Source: Bryobacterales bacterium (GTDB lineage Bacteria > Acidobacteriota > Terriglobia > Bryobacterales > Bryobacteraceae). Taken from it: a DNA stretch of 10,649 nt. This document shows, piece after piece, positions 1 to 7,541 of the stretch. How positions within the stretch are numbered: position 1 is the stretch's first letter; every line of letters begins with the position of its first letter. The stretch lies in assembly GCA_025456495.1 (NCBI GenBank), contig JALOKO010000181.1, forward strand, positions 1-10,649. Direction: 5' to 3'. The notes beneath the pieces were generated by a model, which saw nothing but the letters and a program-made list of their open reading frames with translations, had not been told where the DNA came from and made no database searches. Made by a program: the position numbers and the translations under genes.

Positions 1-1
1 C

Positions 2-1489
2 ATCAACCAGATCCGCAATCATGGCTATTCCAGTTCGCCACGGAGGCACGGCAGGCCCGGGCAAGTGTTCTACGCATCCACGCTGATGAACCATCATCAG
101 ACCTGGTGGCCACACTACCCGGCCATTGCGCAGTATGTGACGCGCATGAACTATTTGCTGCAGCAGGGAGAGGCCGTCAACGACGTATGGATTTACCACA
201 ACCTGTGGGACGGCATGGCGGACTACAAACAGCCCACGCCTGAATGGATGAAGGGCGACAACGCGTGGCGCCGTCCGGACATCAACCCGGGCATCGACGG
301 CAGCGCGCAGATTGCGATGCGTACCCGGGATGTGGCCGAGACCTTGCGCATGGGCGGCTACGGGTTCTGCTATATGAACGACCACGCGCTGGAAACCCGG
401 ATTTCAGCATCGCCCACAGCCAAGGATCTGCGTGGTACGCGAGTGCTGGTGCTGTCGCGTACACGCTTTGTTCCCACGGCAACGCTGCGGAAACTGCTGA
501 CGCTGACGCAGGCAGGTCTTCACGTCCTGGCATTGGGCAACCTTCCAGAGGCAGGCGTGGGCCTACAGGAACAAACCACCGGCAAAGCGGATTGGCAGGC
601 GGCCTTCGATGCGTTGTGGAAGTCCGGCAAGTTGAGCGTAGTCTCTGACCCCTACGCGATGCGGCTATGGCTGGACTTCAGACACAAGCCGGACTTTGAG
701 CGTGATGCCGCCGCCACGAACCTGGGCTTCATTCACCGTCGCGACGTTGAGCAACACTTCTACTTTGTGTCGAATGGGAGCGACGCGAAGGTGGAAGCAC
801 AGGTGACCTTAAGGCAATCCGCCGAGGGGGTGGAACGATGGGAGGCTGCGTCGGGCAAGGCAGGCCGTCTCGCTTTCACGACCGCTGAGGACGGCCGCAC
901 CCGCGTGCCCTTGCAGTTGGGGCCGTGGGAGAGTTGCGTGCTTGTGCTGAAGCCCTCCACACTGGCCCCGTCAGAAATCCCCTTGGCGTTCGTCGATGCC
1001 ACTGTCCGCATCCCACTCGAGGACTGGGAGATCTACAGAGACGGCGAGGATACGGTAATTCCGCTTCCCAACGGACCAGTGGATTGGGAAACCCTCGCCG
1101 GTTGGGCGAACTACGCAGGAGTGGGCTGCTATCGAACCAGTGTGCGCATTCCACCGCGTGCCAGCGGCGCGCCGCCGAGGTATGTGCTGGACCTGGGCGA
1201 CCTGGAAGCAAGCGCCGAAGTGCGGGTAAATGGACAGCCCACCGGATTCGCCATTCTGCCCCCCTGGCGGGTGGACCTCAGCCAGGTGCTGAGTCCGGGT
1301 TCACATCAGATTGAGGTGCGCGTCGCCAATCTGTGGAGCAACGCGGTGAAGGCGATGCCGCCACAGCCTAGCACCCTTCCAGGTCCGGGATATGGGGTGA
1401 CGGACGTGCTGTACGGGCCTGCTGAGCGACCGCGCCAACGATCTGGGTTGTTAGCACCCGTCACGCTGCTGGTGGTTCCGCCATCGTAA
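2..1489 (+). CDS. GH106-like alpha-L-rhamnosidase, C-terminal part (5' end outside window)
   Basis: The frame is open from base 2, so the gene is cut by the window edge and its N-terminal half is missing; the GTG at 65 is internal. About 495 residues remain, against roughly 1,000 or more for the family. They follow the GH106 order. First comes a (beta/alpha)-barrel end with FYAST and TWWPHYPAIAQYVTRMNYLLQQG. Next is a GGYGFCYMNDHAL segment followed by a Rossmann-like stretch (RVLVLSRTRFVPTATLRKL). Then a beta-sandwich contains FIHRRDVEQHFYFVSNGSD. A terminal GH2-like jelly roll has EVRVNGQPTGF, PPWRVDLS and ANLWSNAV and ends SGLLAPVTLLVVP. The family cleaves terminal alpha-L-rhamnose from plant polysaccharides such as pectins, normally in the periplasm or outside the cell; any signal peptide would lie upstream. 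It converges on the minus-strand operon with 42 bases between the stops. Family assignment is strong; substrate is inferred. Confidence 0.88.
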   Translation: MNQIRNHGYSSSPRRHGRPGQVFYASTLMNHHQTWWPHYPAIAQYVTRMNYLLQQGEAVNDVWIYHNLWDGMADYKQPTPEWMKGDNAWRRPDINPGIDGSAQIAMRTRDVAETLRMGGYGFCYMNDHALETRISASPTAKDLRGTRVLVLSRTRFVPTATLRKLLTLTQAGLHVLALGNLPEAGVGLQEQTTGKADWQAAFDALWKSGKLSVVSDPYAMRLWLDFRHKPDFERDAAATNLGFIHRRDVEQHFYFVSNGSDAKVEAQVTLRQSAEGVERWEAASGKAGRLAFTTAEDGRTRVPLQLGPWESCVLVLKPSTLAPSEIPLAFVDATVRIPLEDWEIYRDGEDTVIPLPNGPVDWETLAGWANYAGVGCYRTSVRIPPRASGAPPRYVLDLGDLEASAEVRVNGQPTGFAILPPWRVDLSQVLSPGSHQIEVRVANLWSNAVKAMPPQPSTLPGPGYGVTDVLYGPAERPRQRSGLLAPVTLLVVPPS

Positions 1490-1531
1490 TTCGCGACGCG
1501 GCCCACCCGCAGCGGAGGCGGCGCCTGACGG

Positions 1532-2449
1532 CTATTTCTTCTTTGACCGCTTGCGCGTGATGGGCATATTGCCGACGTCCTTGACAACGCGACCCGCCAC
1601 CGACTTATCGAGGTCAGCGTCCTTCATGGCGCGGCTGGTGAGACCTCGTCCCAAGCGAGACTGGGCCAAAGTGAGCGGCAACGATGGCGGCACCAGTAGC
1701 GACGTGCCCAACACCGCGCTGTCAATGAAGATGGGGTGCGTGAGGAACTTCATCACGGGCGATCTCTCAGCCTTCGCGGCGTCCTTGTTAGTGGCCACCA
1801 ATGGATCACCGGCCTTGATGTGAGCCTTGATGGTTTCCAACGAGGGTGGTTCCGAGACCTCAGTAGCGGCCAGTTGCTGGGTTGCGTCAATGGCCTTGGC
1901 CAAGGGCGAACCCGGACTTGGCGCGGGGGTGGCGGATGGGGTTGCGACGCCCGGTTGCCCCTCAGCATGGTGGGCGGGCGCGGGCGTTTGGGTGGCCGTG
2001 TCCGCCTCTGCGACGGTACGCGGCGCCACGCGGGAACGGGTCTTCGGCGCAGGGGTTTCCGCCGACGGTTGAGCGGCGTTCCACTCGGCCAACAGTGCGC
2101 GTTCAGCCTCCAGCGCGGCCAGGGCCTGGTTGCGTTCCGCCATTGCCTGGTCCAGTTGAGTCACCACAGATTGCAGGTTCCGTTGTTCCTCCACATGCAA
2201 CGACTGGGCATGCGCCAGCGCCTGCTGCAGGGTCTCTTGCCGTTCCCTGGCTTCGGTGATCACCCAGCCAAGGGCCAAGGTCGCGGCAAGTCCGAGGGCT
2301 AGGGCGGCTCCACTGAAGAACGCCGTCCGCAGTCCGTGGGACGCGGGAGGGCTGACGACCGTGTAAATGGGTGCGGGCAGGGCGGTGAAGGCAGGAAGGG
2401 TTTCGAGAACTTCGACCTGCTGATTCTTGATTGGATGATTGATTGTCAT
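1532..2449 (-). CDS. Membrane-anchored coiled-coil protein of unknown function
   Basis: This 305-residue protein was not recognised as any named family. Residues 1-40 form a short, probably cytoplasmic N-terminus. Residues about 43-65 form a single Ala/Leu/Gly-rich transmembrane helix. Residues about 66-125 are Glu/Gln/Ala-rich with heptad-like spacing and look like a coiled coil. Residues about 128-182 are a Pro/Ala/Thr linker. Residues 183-305 may be a folded domain, with a hydrophobic patch at 237-262, and end in a basic tail RKRSKKK. The ATG at 2449-2447 is chosen because GAGGTGG lies just upstream and because the ATG overlaps the carboxypeptidase stop as ATGA, implying translational coupling. 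A TTG 69 bases further upstream lies inside that gene and is unlikely. It is the last gene of the operon. It could be a scaffold or envelope protein, but nothing visible fixes a function. Confidence 0.75.
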   Translation of the reverse strand: MTINHPIKNQQVEVLETLPAFTALPAPIYTVVSPPASHGLRTAFFSGAALALGLAATLALGWVITEARERQETLQQALAHAQSLHVEEQRNLQSVVTQLDQAMAERNQALAALEAERALLAEWNAAQPSAETPAPKTRSRVAPRTVAEADTATQTPAPAHHAEGQPGVATPSATPAPSPGSPLAKAIDATQQLAATEVSEPPSLETIKAHIKAGDPLVATNKDAAKAERSPVMKFLTHPIFIDSAVLGTSLLVPPSLPLTLAQSRLGRGLTSRAMKDADLDKSVAGRVVKDVGNMPITRKRSKKK

Positions 2450-3843
2450 GATGCCACCTCGAAGAAGAAATCGCAGCCCAGGGGACTGCAGGGAAGGAGG
2501 ACCCGGCGAACCGGGCAAAGGCTGCCCAGCTGCATCTTGTTAGACCTGGTGAACAGCCGATGCAAGGAATAGACTGATTCAGGCTCAAGCATGAGCGCGA
2601 GTAGTTTGGCTCCTGGCTGCTGGAACGGAAAGATCACGAAGCCTTCCAGACTGCGTTCGTACCGAAGGCTGGACATCCTGGGAAGGCGTGGGGCATCGGC
2701 GGGAGGCTGCGGGCCGACGCCGCCGTAAAGCGACTCCGACACGATGCAGCGCTCTCCGCGAGCCGCCAGATAGGATTGGAAGCCGTGCCGCGCCAGGACG
2801 CGCAAGAGGTCGTGGGCAGCCACGGGCACGGCGTACGCAAACGGAGATTCTACGTGGCGACGCCCTTGCGTCTGTGGCCGATAGCGCGGGAAGCACAGCG
2901 ACGAGGGCTCTCCAGAATGCAGGTCAGCCACTGGCGCCAGGAAGCCTTCCGGTGACAGAGGACGACGGAATCGCAGCGGAATGCGGGCCTGAGTGGACAG
3001 AAGCGCCGCGGGCGTCGCCAACTCAGTCTGGTGGAGTTGGCACCATCGCAGGATTCCCTCGCAAGCGCGCGCAACCGCCTGACGAACGTGCCGACGCTGT
3101 GCCCGGTCTTCCTGCGAACTGGGGTTGCGCGCTTCCAGCAACAAGGTGAGGGCGCCATGGCGAAGGGTGAGGACGTTGCGGGCATCCACCAGATGCGGTG
3201 TGCCATGACGAACGCCGTTCTTCGAATCAAAGACACAGTAACGGCCAAACCGAAACGCATTCGCTTCCAGGTCAAGCTTGAGGGCGGCCATCAGCGATTG
3301 CAGCAGCGGGTGCCCCGTGCTGAGGCCGCTAGCGGGGTTGGACGGGTAGTCCAGACAGACATCCCAATCCAAGCGCAATTCGGCCTGCTGCAGAACTTTC
3401 CGGCGCACCGGGAAGTTGTGCATATCCACCACCAGATGCGGTTTCCACGCACCGACGAAGCGATGAATAGCCCGCGTCTCCGGCGCCTCCAGGCGCAGAT
3501 GGTCGCGGTTGAGATCAATGCCCTGGGCATTCTGGCGGACGCCCAGTTCGTAGCCATCGGGATTCGCATCGGCAAGGATCGCCAGTTGCAAGTGGGGCAT
3601 CCCGGCAAGCAGACCCGCAAGCTGCTTCTGTACGAACTCGCCAAGCGCTCGCCGGATGCCGCGCTCGTCCCCATGCTGACCACAGAGGAACAGCACGCGC
3701 AGAGGAGCGGTAGGGTTACCCCAGTGACGCACCTCCAACGGCTTTCCCAAAAAGGAAAACCCGATGGTGAGCGGCGTATCCAACGCGACGTCTTCACCGC
3801 GGGGCAGCGCGGGCTGCGCGTGATGGTTGATGGGGTGTTGCAT
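2446..3843 (-). CDS. M14-family zinc carboxypeptidase
   Basis: This 465-residue protein has the complete M14 active site. The zinc ligands are H57 and E60 in QHGDE, and H142 in VVDMHNF. The signature NPDGYELGVRQNAQGIDLNR (residues 94-113) carries the substrate-carboxylate-binding Asn/Arg pair. E237 in LLLEARNP fits the catalytic glutamate. Residues about 25-270 form the peptidase domain; the remaining ~195 residues are a C-terminal extension I cannot assign. M14 enzymes remove C-terminal residues from peptides, and relatives such as MpaA act on murein peptides. There is no signal peptide, so a cytoplasmic role on imported peptides is plausible. The start ATG lies 8 bases after the DCC gene stop, with GGAAGG upstream at a rather long spacing. 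The stop overlaps the next gene as ATGA. Family is certain; substrate is unknown. Confidence 0.9.
   Translation of the reverse strand: MQHPINHHAQPALPRGEDVALDTPLTIGFSFLGKPLEVRHWGNPTAPLRVLFLCGQHGDERGIRRALGEFVQKQLAGLLAGMPHLQLAILADANPDGYELGVRQNAQGIDLNRDHLRLEAPETRAIHRFVGAWKPHLVVDMHNFPVRRKVLQQAELRLDWDVCLDYPSNPASGLSTGHPLLQSLMAALKLDLEANAFRFGRYCVFDSKNGVRHGTPHLVDARNVLTLRHGALTLLLEARNPSSQEDRAQRRHVRQAVARACEGILRWCQLHQTELATPAALLSTQARIPLRFRRPLSPEGFLAPVADLHSGEPSSLCFPRYRPQTQGRRHVESPFAYAVPVAAHDLLRVLARHGFQSYLAARGERCIVSESLYGGVGPQPPADAPRLPRMSSLRYERSLEGFVIFPFQQPGAKLLALMLEPESVYSLHRLFTRSNKMQLGSLCPVRRVLLPCSPLGCDFFFEVAS
2454..2460 (-). promoter_or_regulatory. Ribosome binding site deciding the coiled-coil gene start
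   Basis: On the minus strand GAGGTGG is followed by CATC and the ATG at 2449. It lies inside the last codons of the carboxypeptidase gene and supports this ATG over the upstream TTG at 2518. Confidence 0.65.
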
Positions 3844-3851
3844 GGTGCTTG

Positions 3852-4307
3852 CTACCTTCCGCCTGGGCCGAAGCCATGGAGTTCACACGTGCCGCCGTCG
3901 CACTGGCGGCGACCGAAGCGGTAACGAACAGAAGCGATCTTCGCGTAGAGCCATTCCCACACCGGCAGTGAACCGGGAATGTGCAAGAGTGGCGCCAGCC
4001 ACCACAGCAAGGGCATCCGCAAGGAGAGTTTGCGGAAGGCCTGAGCACCGAAGTACCGGCCTCCCGCCGAATCGGCCAATGCGATGGCTTCCATCTTCTG
4101 CTGGAAGCTCATGCCGGGAAGAAACGCGTCGCTCTGCGGATGATGCAGTGAGAGGTACGCCAGCCGCCCGGTGACATCCAACCGGTGCAGGATGAGCATC
4201 TGCCCGTGGCAGAAGCTGCAGTAGCCGTCGTAGATCAGCACATCCGCGCTTGGGCGCGCTTCGATGCTGGGCAACACTGCTTGAGGCTCAGACAGCGAGC
4301 GCTTCAT
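3852..4307 (-). CDS. DCC-family (DUF393) thiol-disulfide oxidoreductase-like protein
   Basis: The 151-residue protein carries the DUF393 hallmark VLIYDGYCSFCHGQM, with the DxxC/CxxC-type pair C30 and C33, followed by a helix and a Leu/His-rich strand as in YuxK-like proteins. Residues about 98-120 are hydrophobic and Trp-rich (MPLLWWLAPLLHIPG) and may contact the membrane. A second pair, C136 and C141, sits near the C-terminus. Members of this family resemble thioredoxin folds and are often encoded beside, or fused to, HTTM proteins, as here. The start at 4307 is chosen over a longer frame reaching 4508 because a perfect AAGGAGG lies 6 bases upstream and the ATG overlaps the HTTM stop as ATGA. 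The redox partner is unknown; the neighbouring HTTM protein is the obvious candidate. Confidence 0.85.
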   Translation of the reverse strand: MKRSLSEPQAVLPSIEARPSADVLIYDGYCSFCHGQMLILHRLDVTGRLAYLSLHHPQSDAFLPGMSFQQKMEAIALADSAGGRYFGAQAFRKLSLRMPLLWWLAPLLHIPGSLPVWEWLYAKIASVRYRFGRRQCDGGTCELHGFGPGGR

Positions 4308-5287
4308 CGAACGCCTCCTTGTGAGGTGACGGGCGCCGGGGTGTCCTCGTCCTGGGGCGCAAACCAACGCAGCAGTCCCTTGCCCAGCGGAACCAAACGC
4401 TCCACCGGAAAGAATGAAAGGAAGATGAGCCCGGCCAGTTGATACCGGAAGGTGATCCCCATGATGAAGAGGATTCCCCAGTGCATTGCGAAGGCGTTCA
4501 GCGCCCACAGCATGCCCACCCGGCGATTCAGCAGCGCCAGAGGCGCGCCCAGTTCAACAACCATCGAAGCCACACCAATGAGGGTGAACAACCAGACGTG
4601 TTCGTATAGGGCGAATGCAAGTTCGGGTGTCGATTCGCCAAGAAGGGCCTTGCGGATGGTGTCCACGGCCACCTGACTACGCAGGGAATCGCCGGAGATC
4701 CAGTTCCAGCCAAGGTCCCCCATCAACTTGGCGACTCCCGCCAGAAAGTAGCTGATGGCTGTGCCTGCTGATACCAATTGGATGGCCCAGCCATAGCGCC
4801 AGTGACACAACGGAGGCGCCTGCAGAATGCGGGAGCCGAGGCGTCGGGCTTTCAGCCAGGCATCCATCGACCACGCATCAGCGGCAGGAAGGAAGCCCAG
4901 GATCAGCGCATGCAGCACCATGGCGTTGTCGCTGTGATAGATCATCGTCCAGGAGTTGCGATAACTCAGCAGCACCAGCAACAGCAGGCCAAACGCCGGA
5001 CCGGTGAAGCGATGCTTCCACCCGACGATAAAGGCTGCATTGGCGATGAGAGTGGCAACCAGCAGCGCTTCAAAAGCGCCCACGCTGATGGGGGCAGACA
5101 TCCACCAGACAGCGCCCAGCGGCGTGAACAACGAATGCTCAGTGGCCGCAACCTTCAGAAACATTCCGTAACGTTGGGCCACATACCAGAAGGCGAACAA
5201 TCCTATGGCGATGCGCAGGAAAGCAAGCCTTGTGGCGGGCATGGCGGGGAACCAGATCTGGTTCAGGATTCGCTGTAGGGAATTCAT
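4304..5287 (-). CDS. HTTM-domain (vitamin-K-dependent carboxylase-like) membrane protein
   Basis: This 327-residue polytopic membrane protein has about eight hydrophobic segments, near residues 20-38, 70-90, 98-110, 122-136, 166-184, 232-254, 258-278 and 280-294. It has HTTM hallmarks: TRLAFLRIAIGL near the N-terminus, TMIYHSDNAMVLHALILGF (114-132) and YFLAGVAKL (180-188). From memory, YFLAGVAKL aligns with the YFIAGVKKLDADW stretch of human gamma-glutamyl carboxylase. That would place K187 at the proposed catalytic base K218 and H118 near H160. Bacterial HTTM proteins are mostly uncharacterised, so carboxylation is not established. The start has GGAGGT 6 bases upstream and overlaps the previous stop as ATGA. 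The stop in turn overlaps the DCC start, so the three genes from 5829 to 3852 form a coupled block. Confidence 0.88.
   Translation of the reverse strand: MNSLQRILNQIWFPAMPATRLAFLRIAIGLFAFWYVAQRYGMFLKVAATEHSLFTPLGAVWWMSAPISVGAFEALLVATLIANAAFIVGWKHRFTGPAFGLLLLVLLSYRNSWTMIYHSDNAMVLHALILGFLPAADAWSMDAWLKARRLGSRILQAPPLCHWRYGWAIQLVSAGTAISYFLAGVAKLMGDLGWNWISGDSLRSQVAVDTIRKALLGESTPELAFALYEHVWLFTLIGVASMVVELGAPLALLNRRVGMLWALNAFAMHWGILFIMGITFRYQLAGLIFLSFFPVERLVPLGKGLLRWFAPQDEDTPAPVTSQGGVR
4314..4320 (-). promoter_or_regulatory. Ribosome binding site deciding the DCC gene start
   Basis: A full-consensus AAGGAGG on the minus strand is spaced 6 bases from the ATG at 4307. It lies inside the end of the HTTM gene and shows that the longer upstream frame is not the real N-terminus. 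Confidence 0.8.
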
Positions 5288-5829
5288 GGGATGACCTCCG
5301 AGGTGGACTTGGCTTGCGTGGTTTCGTTGGGAACCAGTTGCGCGTCCCGCGGGACGGCGCAGGTGGCGTGGAACTTCTCGCTAAGTTGGGATTCCTGGTG
5401 CGCGAAGAAGCGGTTGATGTGATGTTTCTGTGTGACAACCTGCACCGAGGCGATTCTGCTGAGCGATCCGCGACCGGACTGCGCGACCCTGGCGGCCACC
5501 TGCTGGCACACGTCATCGGCGCGCTTCGCCTTCACGTTGGCGGCAAGCTGCCGTCGCACCTGATTGAAGCCGCCGTCGCCGGCCAGGCGATAACTGAGGA
5601 TGGAGCGGTTGCCTTCCTGATCTACACCCATCAGCGCGTTGCCGACATAGGTGTCGGCGCGTCGGTGCGAGAACATCGGGAAGTACGAGAGCGGAAAGCT
5701 GTCCTGTGGCGTGGCCTTCCAGTTCTCGGCCAAAGGGGACAGCAGCACCACCATAAGCATGGTCGTCAGCAGAGCGGGAATCCGTTTGCTTTGGCGGACT
5801 TCATCAGGACCGGAGTCCGTGGGAAACAT
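5284..5829 (-). CDS. Membrane-anchored protein of unknown function beside HTTM
   Basis: This 181-residue protein was not recognised as a named domain. A single hydrophobic helix at about residues 18-34 is preceded by basic residues (RQSKR), which suggests an N-in anchor with the rest in the periplasm. It is followed by DSFPLSYFPMFSHRRADTY; an FPxSxFPMFS motif of this kind is, as I recall, common in small proteins encoded next to HTTM genes. Two cysteines (C108 and C157) might pair, which would be notable next to a thiol-redox gene. The start is supported by AGGAGG 6 bases upstream (5836-5841). The stop overlaps the HTTM start as ATGA, so the two are probably made in fixed ratio and may form a complex. 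Confidence 0.78.
   Translation of the reverse strand: MFPTDSGPDEVRQSKRIPALLTTMLMVVLLSPLAENWKATPQDSFPLSYFPMFSHRRADTYVGNALMGVDQEGNRSILSYRLAGDGGFNQVRRQLAANVKAKRADDVCQQVAARVAQSGRGSLSRIASVQVVTQKHHINRFFAHQESQLSEKFHATCAVPRDAQLVPNETTQAKSTSEVIP
5294..5299 (-). promoter_or_regulatory. Ribosome binding site of the HTTM gene
   Basis: GGAGGT on the minus strand lies 6 bases before the ATG at 5287, inside the 3' end of the preceding gene. It supports the ATGA-coupled start. Confidence 0.7.
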
Positions 5830-5850
5830 AGCGAGCCTCCTGAATGAAAA

Positions 5851-7389
5851 TTACGGTTCCATGTGCGCTAGCACTGCGGCTTGCGCGGGTTGAAATTGGT
5901 GGTGAGTAACGCCCGCGGTGGCCCCATCCAGATGCACCACATGGCGGATGCCGGGATGGGCGGGCACATCTCGGCTAGCCACCACAATGGTGGTCTCCGC
6001 CGACAGACGCAGAAGGGCTTGCAACAACTGCCGTGCGGTAGCGACATCCAGCGCGGCAAACGGTTCATCCAGCAACAGCACGCTGGGCTTCAACAGAAGA
6101 GCGCGGGCGATGCCAAGGCGTTGTGCCTCGCCTGCGGAAAGGCGAACTCCCCGCTCGCCCAGTGGTGTCCGCAACTGCTTTGGCAGCGCGTCAATGAACG
6201 AGGCAAGACCCACTTGCGCGCAAGCTGTCATCAAGTCCTCTTCGGTGGCCGATGGCGCGGCCAGACGGAGGTTGGAAGCGATGGAGCCGCTCAAAAGGCA
6301 GGGATGCTGGGGCGCCAGCGCAATCCGCTGCCTTACTGACTGCCGCGTACAACGCGCCAGGTCGTGTCCATCCAGCAGAACTGAGCCTGAAGATGGCGGC
6401 TCCAGGCCGGCCATCAGCCGCAAGAGCACACTCTTGCCAGACCCGCGTTCACCGTGCAGCCAGACGAGGCTTCGCGCTGGAATCGTCAGGTTGAAGTTCT
6501 GAAACAGGGGCGCCTGCTTTGGCTCCCCACCGTGGGCCTTGTCGCCCAGCGGAGCAGAGTGAAACTGGTAGCCAAGGTTGAAGACGGTGAGCGCGCCCGA
6601 TTTCGCTTGCAGTTCTAGGCTTCCTGTGGAATCCGCCACGTCGTGCCGCAGCAAGCTCTGGATGCGGGCAAGGCACTTCAGCGACTGCCGGGCCTTGTCC
6701 ACCTGCTGGGCGAACCGGCGCATGGGCACACCCAGGTACGCGGCGAACCCGACAAAGGCAACCAGTTGTCCTGAGCTGATGTCGCCTGCCACGACGCGGC
6801 CTCCGCCAATCCACCAACTAAGCGCCACCGACAGCGCGGGCAATGCCCAGGCTGAGCCCAGCGCGAGCGAATGGTAGAGGCTGCCGGACCGCACGTCCGT
6901 CTGACAACGGGAGGCGTAGCGGTCAAGATGCGCCAACATTCCCGCTTGCAATCCTGCGCCCTGCAGCCTGTCGATACCCTGCAGACTCTCGCGGATGGCC
7001 CGTTGCCAGGAGTGGCGATGCGAACGAAAGTTGCGCTGTAGGTGCGATCGCCGTCGCTGCAGCATCCAGGTGAGCCCGAGATGCAGCGGCGTCGCGGCAA
7101 TGGGCAGCATCGCCATCCAAGGGTCAATCCAGATGAGAACGACTGCGGGATAGGCCAGGCGCGCCAGAGCAGCAACACCTTCGGCGACAGTGCCTCTGGC
7201 AAAGCGGCCGATACTTCGCGTCTCTGACAACGTCCAGTCAGACAACAACGACGCACCGTGACGGCGGTGAAGCGTCACCGGGGCATAGGCCCAAACGCGT
7301 TGCACCTGTTGGCGCAGCCGGTTGACGCAGCGTGTCTGCAGCTCACGCGAGGCACGCTCAGAAAGAAAGGCCGCGGCGCCCGTGGCCAC
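5851..7389 (-). CDS. ABC exporter-type half transporter, main body (N-terminus frameshifted away)
   Basis: This frame encodes a fused permease and ATPase. Residues 1-240 hold the membrane part from the first cytoplasmic loop onward, with helices near 76-110 and 175-220. Residues 265-505 hold the ATPase: Walker A GERGSGKS (313-320), Q-loop Q361, signature LSAGE (417-421), Walker B VLLLDE (437-442) and D-loop ALD (446-448). The switch histidine is absent: TTIVVASRD has Ser where a His is expected. The GTG at 7389 follows an in-frame TGA at 7398-7396 and is probably not a genuine start, since helix 1 lies upstream in another frame, starting at 7541. Exporters of this type move peptides, lipids or drugs as dimers; the substrate here is unknown. 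Its stop is 21 bases before the next gene. The gene may be inactive, or the sequence may contain an error. Confidence 0.75.
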   Translation of the reverse strand: MATGAAAFLSERASRELQTRCVNRLRQQVQRVWAYAPVTLHRRHGASLLSDWTLSETRSIGRFARGTVAEGVAALARLAYPAVVLIWIDPWMAMLPIAATPLHLGLTWMLQRRRSHLQRNFRSHRHSWQRAIRESLQGIDRLQGAGLQAGMLAHLDRYASRCQTDVRSGSLYHSLALGSAWALPALSVALSWWIGGGRVVAGDISSGQLVAFVGFAAYLGVPMRRFAQQVDKARQSLKCLARIQSLLRHDVADSTGSLELQAKSGALTVFNLGYQFHSAPLGDKAHGGEPKQAPLFQNFNLTIPARSLVWLHGERGSGKSVLLRLMAGLEPPSSGSVLLDGHDLARCTRQSVRQRIALAPQHPCLLSGSIASNLRLAAPSATEEDLMTACAQVGLASFIDALPKQLRTPLGERGVRLSAGEAQRLGIARALLLKPSVLLLDEPFAALDVATARQLLQALLRLSAETTIVVASRDVPAHPGIRHVVHLDGATAGVTHHQFQPAQAAVLAHMEP

Positions 7390-7541
7390 AGGCCGTCAAT
7401 CAGCGCCCCGGCAAGCAGTGGCGCCTGTACGGGCAACAAGCGGAAAAGCACACGCCAGAACGTAGCTACTGCAAGCAGCCTGGATTCCGGCCGCAACTGG
7501 GCCAGCGCAAACGCCAGGACCGCGCGCGTCTGCTGTGTCAT
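7275..7541 (-). pseudogene. N-terminal fragment of the ABC exporter gene, out of frame with its body
   Basis: The frame opens at an ATG (7541-7539) that overlaps the upstream NTPase stop as ATGA, with AAAGG 8 bases before it. This is the arrangement seen at other junctions of the operon. Its first ~53 residues look like an exporter N-terminus: an elbow helix, then a transmembrane helix ending in PLLAGALIDGL. After WPRA the reading loses all resemblance to a transporter and stops at 7275. The matching continuation (AAAFLSERASRELQ) is in the frame of the 5851-7389 reading, so a shift equivalent to -1 is needed between 7395 and about 7370. A second transmembrane helix and its flanks, about 30-40 residues in relatives, is missing at the junction. 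That suggests a deletion not divisible by three rather than a single-base error. Confidence 0.7.

Noticed and set aside
1490..1531. A bidirectional terminator between the convergent rhamnosidase and coiled-coil genes
   Set aside because: Only a 4-5 bp stem around GGCGCC can be drawn, and the following T-rich stretch (TTTCTTCTTT) is interrupted and lies inside the minus-strand gene. It is too weak to call.
3031..3924. A 297-codon plus-strand open frame opposite the M14 peptidase gene
   Set aside because: The opposite strand encodes a full M14 active site. This frame has no recognisable domain, so it is an antisense shadow.
4308..4508. Longer N-terminus of the DCC protein starting at 4508
   Set aside because: It lies within the HTTM gene and encodes no DUF393 sequence. 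The perfect AAGGAGG and ATGA overlap mark 4307 as the start.
7275..7398. Programmed -1 frameshifting to join the two exporter reading frames
   Set aside because: The needed shift is in the -1 direction, but no X-XXY-YYZ slippery heptamer in the right frame is visible (CCTTTCTTTCTG does not fit). A joined product would also still lack helix 2.
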